Assembly: GCA_000310025.1 (NCBI GenBank) | Contig: FN647863.1 | Span: 46,814 to 65,680 of the forward strand | Reading direction: 5' to 3' | Origin: Ectocarpus siliculosus | Lineage: Eukaryota; Sar; Phaeophyceae; Ectocarpales; Ectocarpaceae | Length of the DNA: 18,867 bases | Part shown: positions 7,446-15,424 of the stretch, piece after piece | Position numbering within the stretch: position 1 is the stretch's first letter | How the letters are laid out: each line of letters opens with the position of its first letter | Notes under the pieces: model-generated | Told to the model about the DNA's origin: nothing | What the model saw: the letters and a program-made list of their open reading frames with translations, nothing else | Database searches by the model: none | Position numbers and translations under genes: made by a program

Positions 7446-9489
7446 TCCGTTGTTTCTCCCAGTGTCGATCAGGTCGGTATCCAGACATATGCTCTCGTCC
7501 CACCTTCTACATCGCACTTATCATCTGCCACCTCTGCGTCTCTGCCTCTTCGGACTGGCGCTCCGTCAGAAATTAACCAGTCTGGCGCGAGTGCTGTCTT
7601 GAGGTGCGGGAACAGAACCGTAGGACCTTCGGGGCCATCGAGTACCGCTCGTTTGTCGGGCACCGCTCGTTCGCTCCCCCCGTCGTCTGCAGATCAGACC
7701 GGCCGTAGCCATGCGCTTTGGACGATTGAAGAGGAATCGCCCGAATTGGTTACCTTTGGTGAATCTTCGGATACGCTCAACTCGTCTGTGCTCGCTTCCG
7801 TTGAGGGTTCGCCCTCGATTGTTGCACCGATAGCTAACTTGACTGGTTCCGACCGGCAAGTTACAGGGTCAAATTCGCCTGGCTTCGAATCGCGTTGTTC
7901 TCTTGGTCCTGACCGCCGAACATCATCAGATTCCGCCACGAGATACTTCGACCATGGATCGTCTTCGGACGCTCCATCCCTTCAGACGCACGCTCGCCCC
8001 ACGGCGCCCAATGCCAGGCCGCTGCGACCGACGTCGACAGTGTTGACACCACCGCTTCGGGAGGACCCTCCCGGAGTGACCTCCGAACAGCCGGCGGTCT
8101 CGCGTACCTTGTCACGGAGGAATGGCCAGGAGCACCACGCCCGGTTTGGTTCTTTAACCGACCCGGCCTTGGCGGCCGTTCCTAGCGAAAGCAACCTGTT
8201 GAATGACACCTTACGAGGCGTTTCTTCAGGTTTAGAATTGGGGCGCACCCAGTGTGATGTCGCTGGCCCAATTATTGCGAGCAATTCGGCTCCCATCGAT
8301 TCTTCGCCGGTCTCTGACATACCCGAGACCGTCCCCATGGACGTTCACGCCGTAAATCACAATGCGGGCGTTTCGGATGCCTCCGCTTCGACTACATCAG
8401 CTTCGGCTGCAACCTCAGCTTCGGCTGACCGCACTCCAGGTGTTTCGACTCCTGCAGTTCCCGCTGTCTTTGACCCATCTAACGAGTATTGTACTCCTGA
8501 TATGGTCTTCTTTTGGCAGCCCCCCTCTCCCTTTTCCCAATGGACCCCGTCGACTTTTGTGGTCGATGGAGTGGTATACTCGTGTGCTGAGCAGTTTTTC
8601 GCTGCGGAAAAAGCTCGTCTTTTCGAATACCATTGCGCTTTACAAAACATCATGCGCGTGTCCGATCCTGCCTTACACAAGAAGTTTGGCCGCGGTGTCC
8701 GTGGTTTCGACCCATCTCTTTGGGAACACGAGCGCGAAAATATTGTGCTCACTGGCTCTTACGCAAAATTTAGTCAAAACTCCGAGTTGCGCGAGCATCT
8801 TCTCGGATCTGGCGACAAAATCCTTGCCGAAGCTAGTCCCTACGACCGTATTTGGGGCATTGGCCTTCAAGCCGATGATCCTGACGCTCTATCCACCTCT
8901 CGATGGCGTGGCCTCAATTTGTTGGGCAATGCCCTTCAACGAGTACGCAGTCTTTTGCGATGCAATGCCCCGCCGCCCGAGCGCAGCTCTCGTTTGCTGC
9001 CCCCCAACGACCACGTTTCGACGTCGTCTCAACATAACGCGGTCTATGAAGTTAGCCCTTCTACGCACCAGCGTCTTCGGATGGCCTCCAGCCCTCCGTC
9101 GACTGAACGATTCGCGTCGTTTTCACAATACGCTGCGAATGTTCCATCGGATCATGACACCGCTGTTTGGGCCGTTTCTTCCGGGTGCACCCCGCCATCT
9201 TCTTCCTCTTCTTTGCTTCCTGAGCAAGGTCCGGATTTGGTTGATGGTGTTGTTACCATCGATGATGACTCTTTCACCACCCAAATCCTTACTCACAGCG
9301 GTTCAGCTTCTGTTCAGTTTGGATGTGTTGCTCTTTTGGACACGGGTTCCCCGCAGTCTTTTATCAGTGCATCTGCGTGGGAATCCATGAAAGCCGCTTC
9401 GGCCGCTTCGTCGTTGTCTGAGAAACAAACCCAACCTCGCTGTTGGGGAGGTTTCGGCAAATCTGCTCCGCTTCAAACTTCGACTATTT
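7441..9489 (+). pseudogene. Pol segment: disordered tract, NADAR domain, N-terminal half of retropepsin
   Basis: The open frame (nominal TTG at 7599; truly entered by frameshift near 7440) runs to 9584, but its native reading ends near 9489. Residues, numbered from 7599, are: 1-260 Ser/Pro/Thr-rich; 265-295 an Ala/Ser/Thr low-complexity run; 302-453 a full NADAR domain; 454-560 linker; and from about 565 an aspartic protease with Asp581-Thr-Gly (9339-9347) followed by Ser-Pro-Gln-Ser-Phe. The protease C-terminal half (DVLLGRDS) is in another frame. A T-run TTT at 9487-9489 with one T too many would explain the shift, because the next frame resumes with a Val-Arg-Leu-Ser-Val-Gln strand. NADAR enzymes are N-glycosidases, and retropepsin would release the domains. 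The segment is broken, but the NADAR part is intact. Confidence 0.85.
8502..8957 (+). other. NADAR (YbiA-like) N-glycosidase domain
   Basis: About 152 residues (302-453 from 7599), the usual length for this fold, with no stop or frameshift. Visible motifs: Phe-Phe at 304-305, Pro-Phe-Ser at 311-313, Asp323-Gly with Tyr327, Glu331-Gln-Phe-Phe, Lys338-Ala, Val-Arg-Gly-Phe at 367-370, Trp375, Lys390-Phe with Gln393-Asn, Gly405-Asp, Glu411-Ala-Ser-Pro, Asp416 with Trp419-Gly-Ile-Gly, Gly438 with Asn440, Leu442-Gly, and Val449-Arg. These follow the family order; the usual 'FSNF' is here Phe-Ser-Gln-Trp. Known family members hydrolyse N-glycosidic bonds in riboflavin-pathway intermediates or remove ADP-ribose linked to guanine. 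Within a gag-pol frame it would be carried in the particle. The role in the element is inference. Confidence 0.9.
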
Positions 9490-10445
9490 GTCCGTTTGAG
9501 CGTGCAGTTTCTTCGCAAGCGCCTTCCTACTTCCTCTCTCGCTGTTTGGGCGTACGTTGTTCCCGATGGTGTTATGCATCATGACGTGCTCCTCGGGAGA
9601 GACAGTAGGATGCGGTTTAGCGACCGCTCTTACCGCACTTTGCGTTCGAAACGCCCTGGTGATCGTGTTTTTGGTGAGCTTACTCTAGCTCAGCATGGCA
9701 CTTGCGGTGCCACTGCATTTGCTCACGATTTGTCTTCCACAGATGGTAACTACCAACTTCGCTATGCTGGGAAACATTCCGTCCAACTTCACCCTGAACA
9801 TAGCCTTGTTCCGGTTAATTTGGTACGCAGCGATGGCTCTCCAGCCCTCGTAGGTAACTATCTCGTGGATATGCTTCCACAATGTGCTATGTTTTCTTCC
9901 GAGGAACATTTCGTGCAAAATGGTTGCCAAAGACTCCCGCTCGCGGGTATCTCTTCTCTCGAACCAGGCGACATTCTGGGTACAGCTTCGGCTCCCCTTC
10001 TTCGCGTGCCTCTCAGTGCTGTGTCTCGCGACAGTTTGAGCGATGGTCTTCAATCTGCGGCTCAAGATCCCAACACTGCTTCGGGCAACTGGGTTCCGGG
10101 TCCTGTTTCGACAGGTGGCATTGATTCGTCTGCCGAACGTCGCATTGATGACCCCTTCGTGTATAATTTGCATGAGCGACCCACGCCGTCGCCGCGCGGC
10201 CAAGAGGACCCTGGTTCTGCCAGTGCTTCTCTTTCATCGCCTCCGCCTGCTCTTCTCGAGCGGTTGACGCCCGAACAATGTCAGAGTTTTTCCCGTGTGT
10301 GGGATAAGCTCCCCAGCCATCTCTGTGAGATTTCCTTCGATCTCCATGGTCCGGGTTGGACTCCAGATGCCATCACTCAGCTTGGTAACGTCTTGTGCGA
10401 TTATCATGATGTCTTCTCGAGTTCCCCCACCGACTTTGGATCTTG
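9490..10445 (+). pseudogene. Pol segment: C-terminal half of retropepsin and linker to reverse transcriptase
   Basis: The frame is the same as the 5119 gag frame and is open from 9391 to 10512. It begins natively near 9490 with a beta-strand and reaches Asp-Val-Leu-Leu-Gly-Arg-Asp-Ser at 9583-9606, the conserved C-terminal strand-helix of retroviral-type proteases. A linker of about 250 residues follows, Ser/Pro-rich near 10100-10260. It ends in the conserved pre-RT segment Leu-Cys-Asp-Tyr-His-Asp-Val-Phe-Ser (10393-10419), where the cleavage or connection to RT normally lies. RT continues one frame over (+1) from near 10445, entering at Pro-Phe-Lys-Leu-Thr-Val-Pro-Pro-Gly. This is a third frameshift. 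Confidence 0.8.
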
Positions 10446-13069
10446 TTCGGCCTTTCAAGCTTACAGTTCCTCCAGGCAGTGCACCCGTCACATCTCGTCC
10501 ATACCGCGTTAACCCCCCGGTGGCGAAACAAGTTGACGCGATCCTTGATCAATATCTTGTGGCTGGTCTGATCCAACATTCGACCTCGCCCTACTCGAGT
10601 CCTTTGGTAGTCATACCGAAGAAATCTGGTGGTGTTCGCATCACTGTCAACTATCGCAAGCTCAACAAGCTTTGTGCTTTGAGCCAGCTTCCGATTCCTC
10701 GAGTTGATGATACTTTGGACAAGTTGTTGATTGGGCGAATTTATTCCCTTTTCGACATGAAGTCTTCATTCCACCAAATCACGGTTCACCGTGATACAAT
10801 CCCTTTAACGGCATTCGTGACGTCTTCCGGGCTTTTTGAGTGGTTGAAGATGCCTCAAGGCAGTTCTGCTGCCCCTGGGTGGTTGTGCAAGGTGGTCAAC
10901 GAAGTCATCAAAAATCTCCACGGTGTTGCATCGTACTTGGATGATTTGATCGTTTTCGACGACAACCCTGCTTCTCATGTTGATACCATGCGCGCTCTGT
11001 TTGAACGCTTGCGCACACACAACGGCCACACCACCTCCCCCGACGGTGTTCGGCCTAACGGGGCCAAGGTTGCGGCCCTCACCCAAATGCCCATGCCTAA
11101 GGATGTTAAACAACTTCGCTCTCTTCTCGGCGGCCTCAGCTACTACCGCAAGTTCCTTCCCAACATGGCTACGCGAATTCGACCTCTGACTACTCTTCTC
11201 AAGAAGCAGGCGACGTTTGCCTTCACCCCTGCCATGGAACAAGCTGTTCGCGTCCTGCTGTCTGAGTTGGCCAACTCTCCTGTCTTGGTTTATCCAGATT
11301 GGGATGCCGTTACGGACGGCTCGCGACCTTTTCGCCTCTACTGTGATGCTAGTCGCGATGGGTTCGGCGGGACTCTCGAACAAGAACAGCCGGATGGCTC
11401 CATCCGGCCCATCGTTTTCATCAGCCGAGCTACTTTGGACTCCGAATGTCATTGGACTCCCCTCGACCTCGAGGCGGGTAGCATCGTATGGTGCATCAAA
11501 CGACTTCGCGGTTATTTGTGGGGCACGAAATTTCGCATTTACACCGACCACAAATCTCTTGAGCATTTTGCCAAGGTGGGGGAGAACAATGCCCGCGTTC
11601 AGCGTTGGCTTGAATTTCTTACCGCCTACAATTACACTCTCGAGTACCGCAAGGGTTCCGCAAATGGCAACGCTGATTTCCTCTCTCGCCTTCCGATCGA
11701 TGCGGCGGAATGTGATCGATCTGGTCGCAGCCGCTTGACACCGGATGACGATGAGGAGAGCGTATTCTTCATCCATTCTTGTGGCCTTACGCCTTCTGGC
11801 CATCGCGCCGTGGGTGTTGGCTTGGGTGGGCTCGTCCCCACTTCCCCGACTTCGGTCTTGGGTGGGCTGGCCCCCTCTACAGATGATTTTGTCGACTTCC
11901 GTCGGCATGGTCCACGTCTCTCGCCGTCAGGCCTTTCGTCTCCGCCTGGCGTCTGGAACATCGCACCCTGGCCGTCTAACAACTCCCGCGGGTTGTCTCC
12001 TTCGATACGACGCCTGTGTGGCAGGACCCTCGATTGGTCTGGCTCCTTACATTCTTCGGTGGAGGACATTTTGGCTCTCGAGCCCGAGTCTTCGCCGGCC
12101 GCCTCGCCGACTGCAGCATCACGACGGACTCTCGACCCTACTCAACTGATTTCCACGCGAACTCGCCGTCGCACGGCGGTTGTGGCAGGCACGCCCCTCC
12201 CGCCCATGGATTATGGTTTCTCCGAGGACCCGCCTGCTCCTACTCGGATTTCCGCTTCGCCCCGATCGTTTCGACGTTCTTCGCCCGCGTCTTCAGCATC
12301 GACTACGCCCCCCGTGTTGACCAGGTTGGTTTCGGCTCCTGATGCTGACACTTCGATCCCAGACCTTCATACGCCTCTGGCTCGTGGAAGGGATCTTGCG
12401 TCTTCGACGCATCCTGCAACTTCGGTTGCTCCTGCCCAGCAGTCTTCTGCTGCCCCCGATTCTTCGGAATCTTCGACGCGTTCGGTTTCGACCACTCGTA
12501 CGCCTTCGTCTTCGGTTTCCGCTGCTACTCTGCCTTCGGGTGGATTGCAGCCGGAGCCTCAGGAATCGGCTCCCTCTTCTATCGAGGCGGCTTTACATTC
12601 CTCGGCAGATTTAGCCTTCCGGGCGTCTGTCGAACGTTTCTCGCATGCTGATTGGGCTCGCGAGCAACGTAACGAACCTGTTTGTGATGCAGCTATTCGT
12701 TTCATCTTTCTGGGTCGGCCTTCGGCTCTCCCTTCGGATTTCCTGGATCATCTTCCGTCCGCTCGTCGACCTCCTCTGTCGGAGATTCGTGACCTGTCTA
12801 ACAAAGGCCGGTTACAGGTTGACGATGATGGTTTGGTCGTGCTTGTTCGCAAGCAAACAGCGCCCCCGTCGTCTACGACCACACGTCCTGGCGGGCGTGC
12901 TGCTCGCCTTCTCAACGACGAACCCATTCGGATTTATGTTCCCATGCTCATGCGTCCGTGGATCATGCAAGCCTGTCACGCTGATGCATCCTGCCACCTC
13001 GGTGCCGCTCGCACGCTTAGCATGCTGGAACGTTTTTATTGGTGGATTGGCATGAGTGTTTGCACGAAG
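10446..13069 (+). pseudogene. Pol segment: reverse transcriptase, RNase H, long linker, integrase zinc-binding start
   Basis: Residues are numbered from the open-frame start at 10295. RT spans about 52-330, with catalytic Asp154 (Phe-Asp-Met) and Tyr214-Leu-Asp216-Asp217. The thumb is short: only 27 residues separate YLDD from Gly244-His, roughly 20 fewer than usual, and the Lys-Cys strand is absent, so an in-frame deletion near 11020 is likely. RNase H spans about 345-465 with Asp351, Glu393, Asp418 and Asp461. Residues 470-770 are a Ser/Pro/Thr-rich disordered linker, unusually long between RNase H and integrase. Residues 880-925 begin the integrase HHCC domain (His895, His901) and run into TAG at 13070-13072. 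Read in the same frame, the two Cys lie just after the stop. The products would copy element RNA into DNA and insert it. Confidence 0.9.
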
Positions 13070-13072
13070 TAG

Positions 13073-14433
13073 TGGGTAAGGCATTGTTTGCGATGCCAAG
13101 CTCGCAAGTCATCTCGTCAAACGCCTCGATGGCCTACTTTGTGCCTTCCGCTGCCTTCGGGCCCTGGTGTGTCGGTGAGCGTCTATTATTTCGGTCCCCT
13201 CCCGTTGACACCGCGCGGAAACACATATATTCTTCTTTTCACTGATCGTTTCAGCCGCCGTGCTGACATGTACGCGGTTACGGCTGCAGAATTTACCGCC
13301 GAAGGCACCGCTGACGTACTTGTCAATCGGTACATCCCTTTATGGGGTTGCCCTTTGAGTCTCTTGTCTGATAATGGCTCTCGGTTTTGTTCTAAACTGT
13401 CGCAGGCTGTATACGCCCGTCTGGCTATCCGCAAAGTGGCTACCAGCTCTTACCATCCCAACGGCAATGGGGGTGTGGAGCGCGTAAATCACACTATGGC
13501 TCAGATGTTGGCTATGGTCGTCAATGAGAGGCAAGATGATGGGGACATTCATCTGCCGCACGTTGAGTTTGCCTACAACAATTCGGTTAGTGCCGCTACT
13601 GGTTTGGCGCCCAACGAGGTGCATATGAACCGACTGCCACGCATGCCGATGACGGTTTTTGAGCATCCATATGCTCGAGGCCACCAAAGCTTGCATCGCG
13701 ATCAACTTGAGTATTGCGATCTTGCTGCTGATCGCCAACGTCGTTCTTACGATTTAGTTCGCGAACAGCACAACCTGTCAGTTTCGAGGATTGAGCGGCG
13801 TAACTCCGCTCTATCGAATGCTTTGCGCAAGGTCCCCTCATACACCGTCGGTGGATGGGTTTGGGTGTACAACACCGAATCTACCATTCGACAAGGTGTT
13901 CGTTCAGGCACGGATGACAAGGTCCTCAAGGCTAAGTTGTCTTTCCTTTGGACTGGTCCGTTCAAGATCTTGGCCGTGGGTCCGTGTCCTGACGCCCCCG
14001 ACGGTTGTCCTTTGGCTTCCAAGTTACTGTATTTGGATCTTCCATCGGATCTGCCGGGTCCGGACTCGAAAAACCGTGTGTCGGTTGCGCGTTGCAAGCC
14101 TTGCGCTAACCCGCATGACACTGGAGACTTGCCTCGGTTCCTGCCTGCCGGCCTTACACCGTATGTGCTCAACTCCTATGCGAATAAATCTCCTCCCTAC
14201 CATGTTACGGAAGACGACGTGTCGACTCCGGTCGAACGTCTCGAGGTTGACCGCATTAGTCGCCATCAGTCTGTTCGTGGCCGTGGTGGCACCATCGCTG
14301 TTTTGTACCAAACGCATTGGAAAGGTCTTCTTCGTCCTTCTTGGGAACGTGAGATGGACCTCCAGCATTCCAAGCCCCACATTCTCCGGTACTGGACGGG
14401 TTCGCCTGATCAACATCGCCAAACGAATCGTCG
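13073..14433 (+). pseudogene. Pol segment: integrase core, GPF module and chromodomain
   Basis: The frame resumes after the TAG with Trp-Val-Arg-His, then Cys-Leu-Arg-Cys (13085-13096), completing the HHCC zinc finger. Residues numbered from 13088: the core's first catalytic Asp position, in the strand before Phe35-Gly-Pro-Leu-Pro, reads Tyr33-Tyr34, so the first acid is missing. Asp95 (Ser-Asp-Asn-Gly) and Glu131 are present with exactly 35 residues between them. A Gly290-Pro-Phe module follows, as in gypsy integrases. Residues about 382-436 form a chromodomain (Val-Glu-Arg-Leu, Tyr407 with Trp411-Lys-Gly, Pro417-Ser-Trp-Glu), which in chromoviruses directs insertion to marked chromatin. The frame ends at TAA 14435-14437, and coding continues in another frame. 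The copy could not integrate by itself. Confidence 0.9.
14231..14398 (+). other. Chromodomain at the integrase C-terminus
   Basis: About 55 residues (382-436 from 13088) follow the chromodomain order: Val-Glu-Arg-Leu-Glu-Val strand, an Arg/Gly loop, a strand ending Thr-His-Trp-Lys-Gly, Pro-Ser-Trp-Glu, and a terminal helix ending Ile-Leu-Arg-Tyr-Trp. In chromoviruses this module reads histone marks and steers integration. The cage-like aromatics are partly visible (Tyr407, Trp411), but the histone specificity cannot be read from sequence. Confidence 0.75.
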
Positions 14434-14868
14434 CTAAATTATCGGGCGATGCGTATTGGTGCGGCCACCCGCGAGATGGCGCGCGCTAAAGGGGAGCGAG
14501 TTTTGCCTTCGGGTTATTCGCTCGTCTCTCGTTCAACTTGGGACCGTCGCTTCGCCAATACTCCGCTACCTGCAGGCGCCTTCTTCTGGTACAAAGCTCG
14601 CGATGGATTCTGGTGGTTGGGCAAGATTACTGGACCGCCTCTACCGTCCGACTTCTACGTCGTCCGCTTCTTGGACGATCCTGGCCCTGTCAAGCTCGCC
14701 CTTCCTGATGTTCGCTACTCCACCGCTGAAACCGCCGTCTCCGGATCCTGGTGCCTCCAAGTTCACAGCGGCAGCGCTCTTTTTAAGGGGATCCTTCGCA
14801 ACGTCGACATGTCGCGTGGTGACCCCGGGACTGATTCGTTGCCTGATAACGTTGCACGCCCCCATTAA
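14434..14868 (+). pseudogene. Pol C-terminal tail with Tudor-like domain
   Basis: The open frame with ATG at 14449 continues upstream in frame to the preceding segment if one base is lost near 14433: the previous frame gives Thr-Asn-Arg-Arg and stops, and this frame resumes with Leu-Asn-Tyr-Arg-Ala-Met. I therefore treat it as the frameshifted end of pol, not a separate gene, although translation from 14449 (139 codons) is possible. Residues about 44-92 read as a compact beta-barrel. They contain Phe-Trp-Tyr-Lys-Ala-Arg-Asp-Gly-Phe-Trp-Trp-Leu-Gly-Lys, then Tyr-Val-Val-Arg-Phe-Leu-Asp-Asp, then Lys-Leu and Arg-Tyr. This spacing of aromatic pairs, acidic turn and strands resembles Tudor/Agenet readers of methylated histone tails. 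The assignment rests on pattern only. It ends at TAA 14866-14868. Confidence 0.65.
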
Positions 14869-15424
14869 GACGACATGCTAGTTGTCTTGGCTTTCTGTTG
14901 TTTTCAGCGTTGTTTGGGTTGCTTTTTAGCCTTGTTTGGTTTTCGCTTTCTCCTCGCTTTATTTTGAGCCTTTAGCGTTTGGTCACGACCTGTACGTGTT
15001 TCGCGCCCATTGTTGCTCCTTCTACACTGCCGTGGCGACTGCGTGAATGGCGTATCTCATCGTTTTCTTACAATACCGGTCTTGTTGTGGTTCCTACAGT
15101 GATCCTTTCTTTTTGTCGTTTTGACGACCTTTGTTTTTCTTTTCTGTTTTTCTTCCTTTCTTTGTGTTCTCCTTTCTTTGGTTCCGACCTTCTTTCGGTC
15201 GTCGTAGGCTTTTCTTAGCCCCGTCAGTTCCTTCCTGTGTCTTTTTGTCGTTTTAAGAGTCAAACGATGGTCTTGCGACTCATCGAGTGAGAGGTGTCGG
15301 AGGGTGAATTGTGCTGTTTTGGAGCTCCACATCCTCGATACTTTCATTTAGAGACTCGACAATTGCTTGTCAAGACTCCGAGGTTTTACAGTATCTGCGT
15401 ATGAGAACCTCCAGGGTGGGCTAG
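14869..15424. other. T-rich tract downstream of pol, possible element 3' untranslated region
   Basis: The tract from about 14880 to 15260 is strongly pyrimidine-rich on the plus strand, with many TTTTC and CTTT runs. No domain-bearing frame occurs. It ends with a G-rich stretch, CCAGGGTGGGCTAG (15411-15424), directly before a TGTTATAG start. That is where a polypurine tract would lie before a 3' LTR, but the purine run is short and interrupted. Confidence 0.4.

Larger units (their letters stand above)
5119..14868 (+). mobile_element. Degenerate Ty3/gypsy-type (chromovirus-like) retrotransposon body with NADAR domain
   Basis: One long gag-pol coding body is recognisable end to end. Its order is Gag with CCHC knuckle, NADAR, retropepsin (DTG and DVLLG), reverse transcriptase (YLDD), RNase H, integrase (HHCC, core, GPF), chromodomain and a Tudor-like tail. 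The order protease-RT-RNase H-integrase is diagnostic of Ty3/gypsy rather than Ty1/copia, and the chromodomain after integrase fits chromoviruses. The copy carries three in-frame stops, four frameshifts, an RT deletion and an integrase active-site substitution. No 5' LTR, primer-binding site, gag ATG or target-site duplication is found, so the 5' end looks truncated. A possible 3' LTR lies at 15425. The element is antisense-free and occupies over half the window. Confidence 0.93.

Noticed and set aside
8502-8957. Intact NADAR frame as evidence of selection on this copy
   Set aside because: With seven frame-breaking lesions in about 9.7 kb, well under one is expected in 456 bp, so intactness here is not significant by itself.
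8362-9390. A 342-codon plus-strand frame overlapping NADAR
   Set aside because: It is the alternate frame of the NADAR-protease segment, Leu/Pro/Arg-rich with no motifs.
10805-11908. A 367-codon open frame on the minus strand
   Set aside because: It lies opposite the RT-RNase H coding region and is a shadow of its codon bias. The translation has no recognisable domain.
5119-14868. Alternative genetic code to explain in-frame stops
   Set aside because: TAA, TGA and TAG all occur once each in frame, and frameshifts, a deletion and an active-site loss are also present; decay is simpler.
14456-14881. A 141-codon frame overlapping the Tudor-like tail
   Set aside because: It overlaps almost completely the better frame at 14449, which continues the pol C-terminus with a barrel-like motif pattern.
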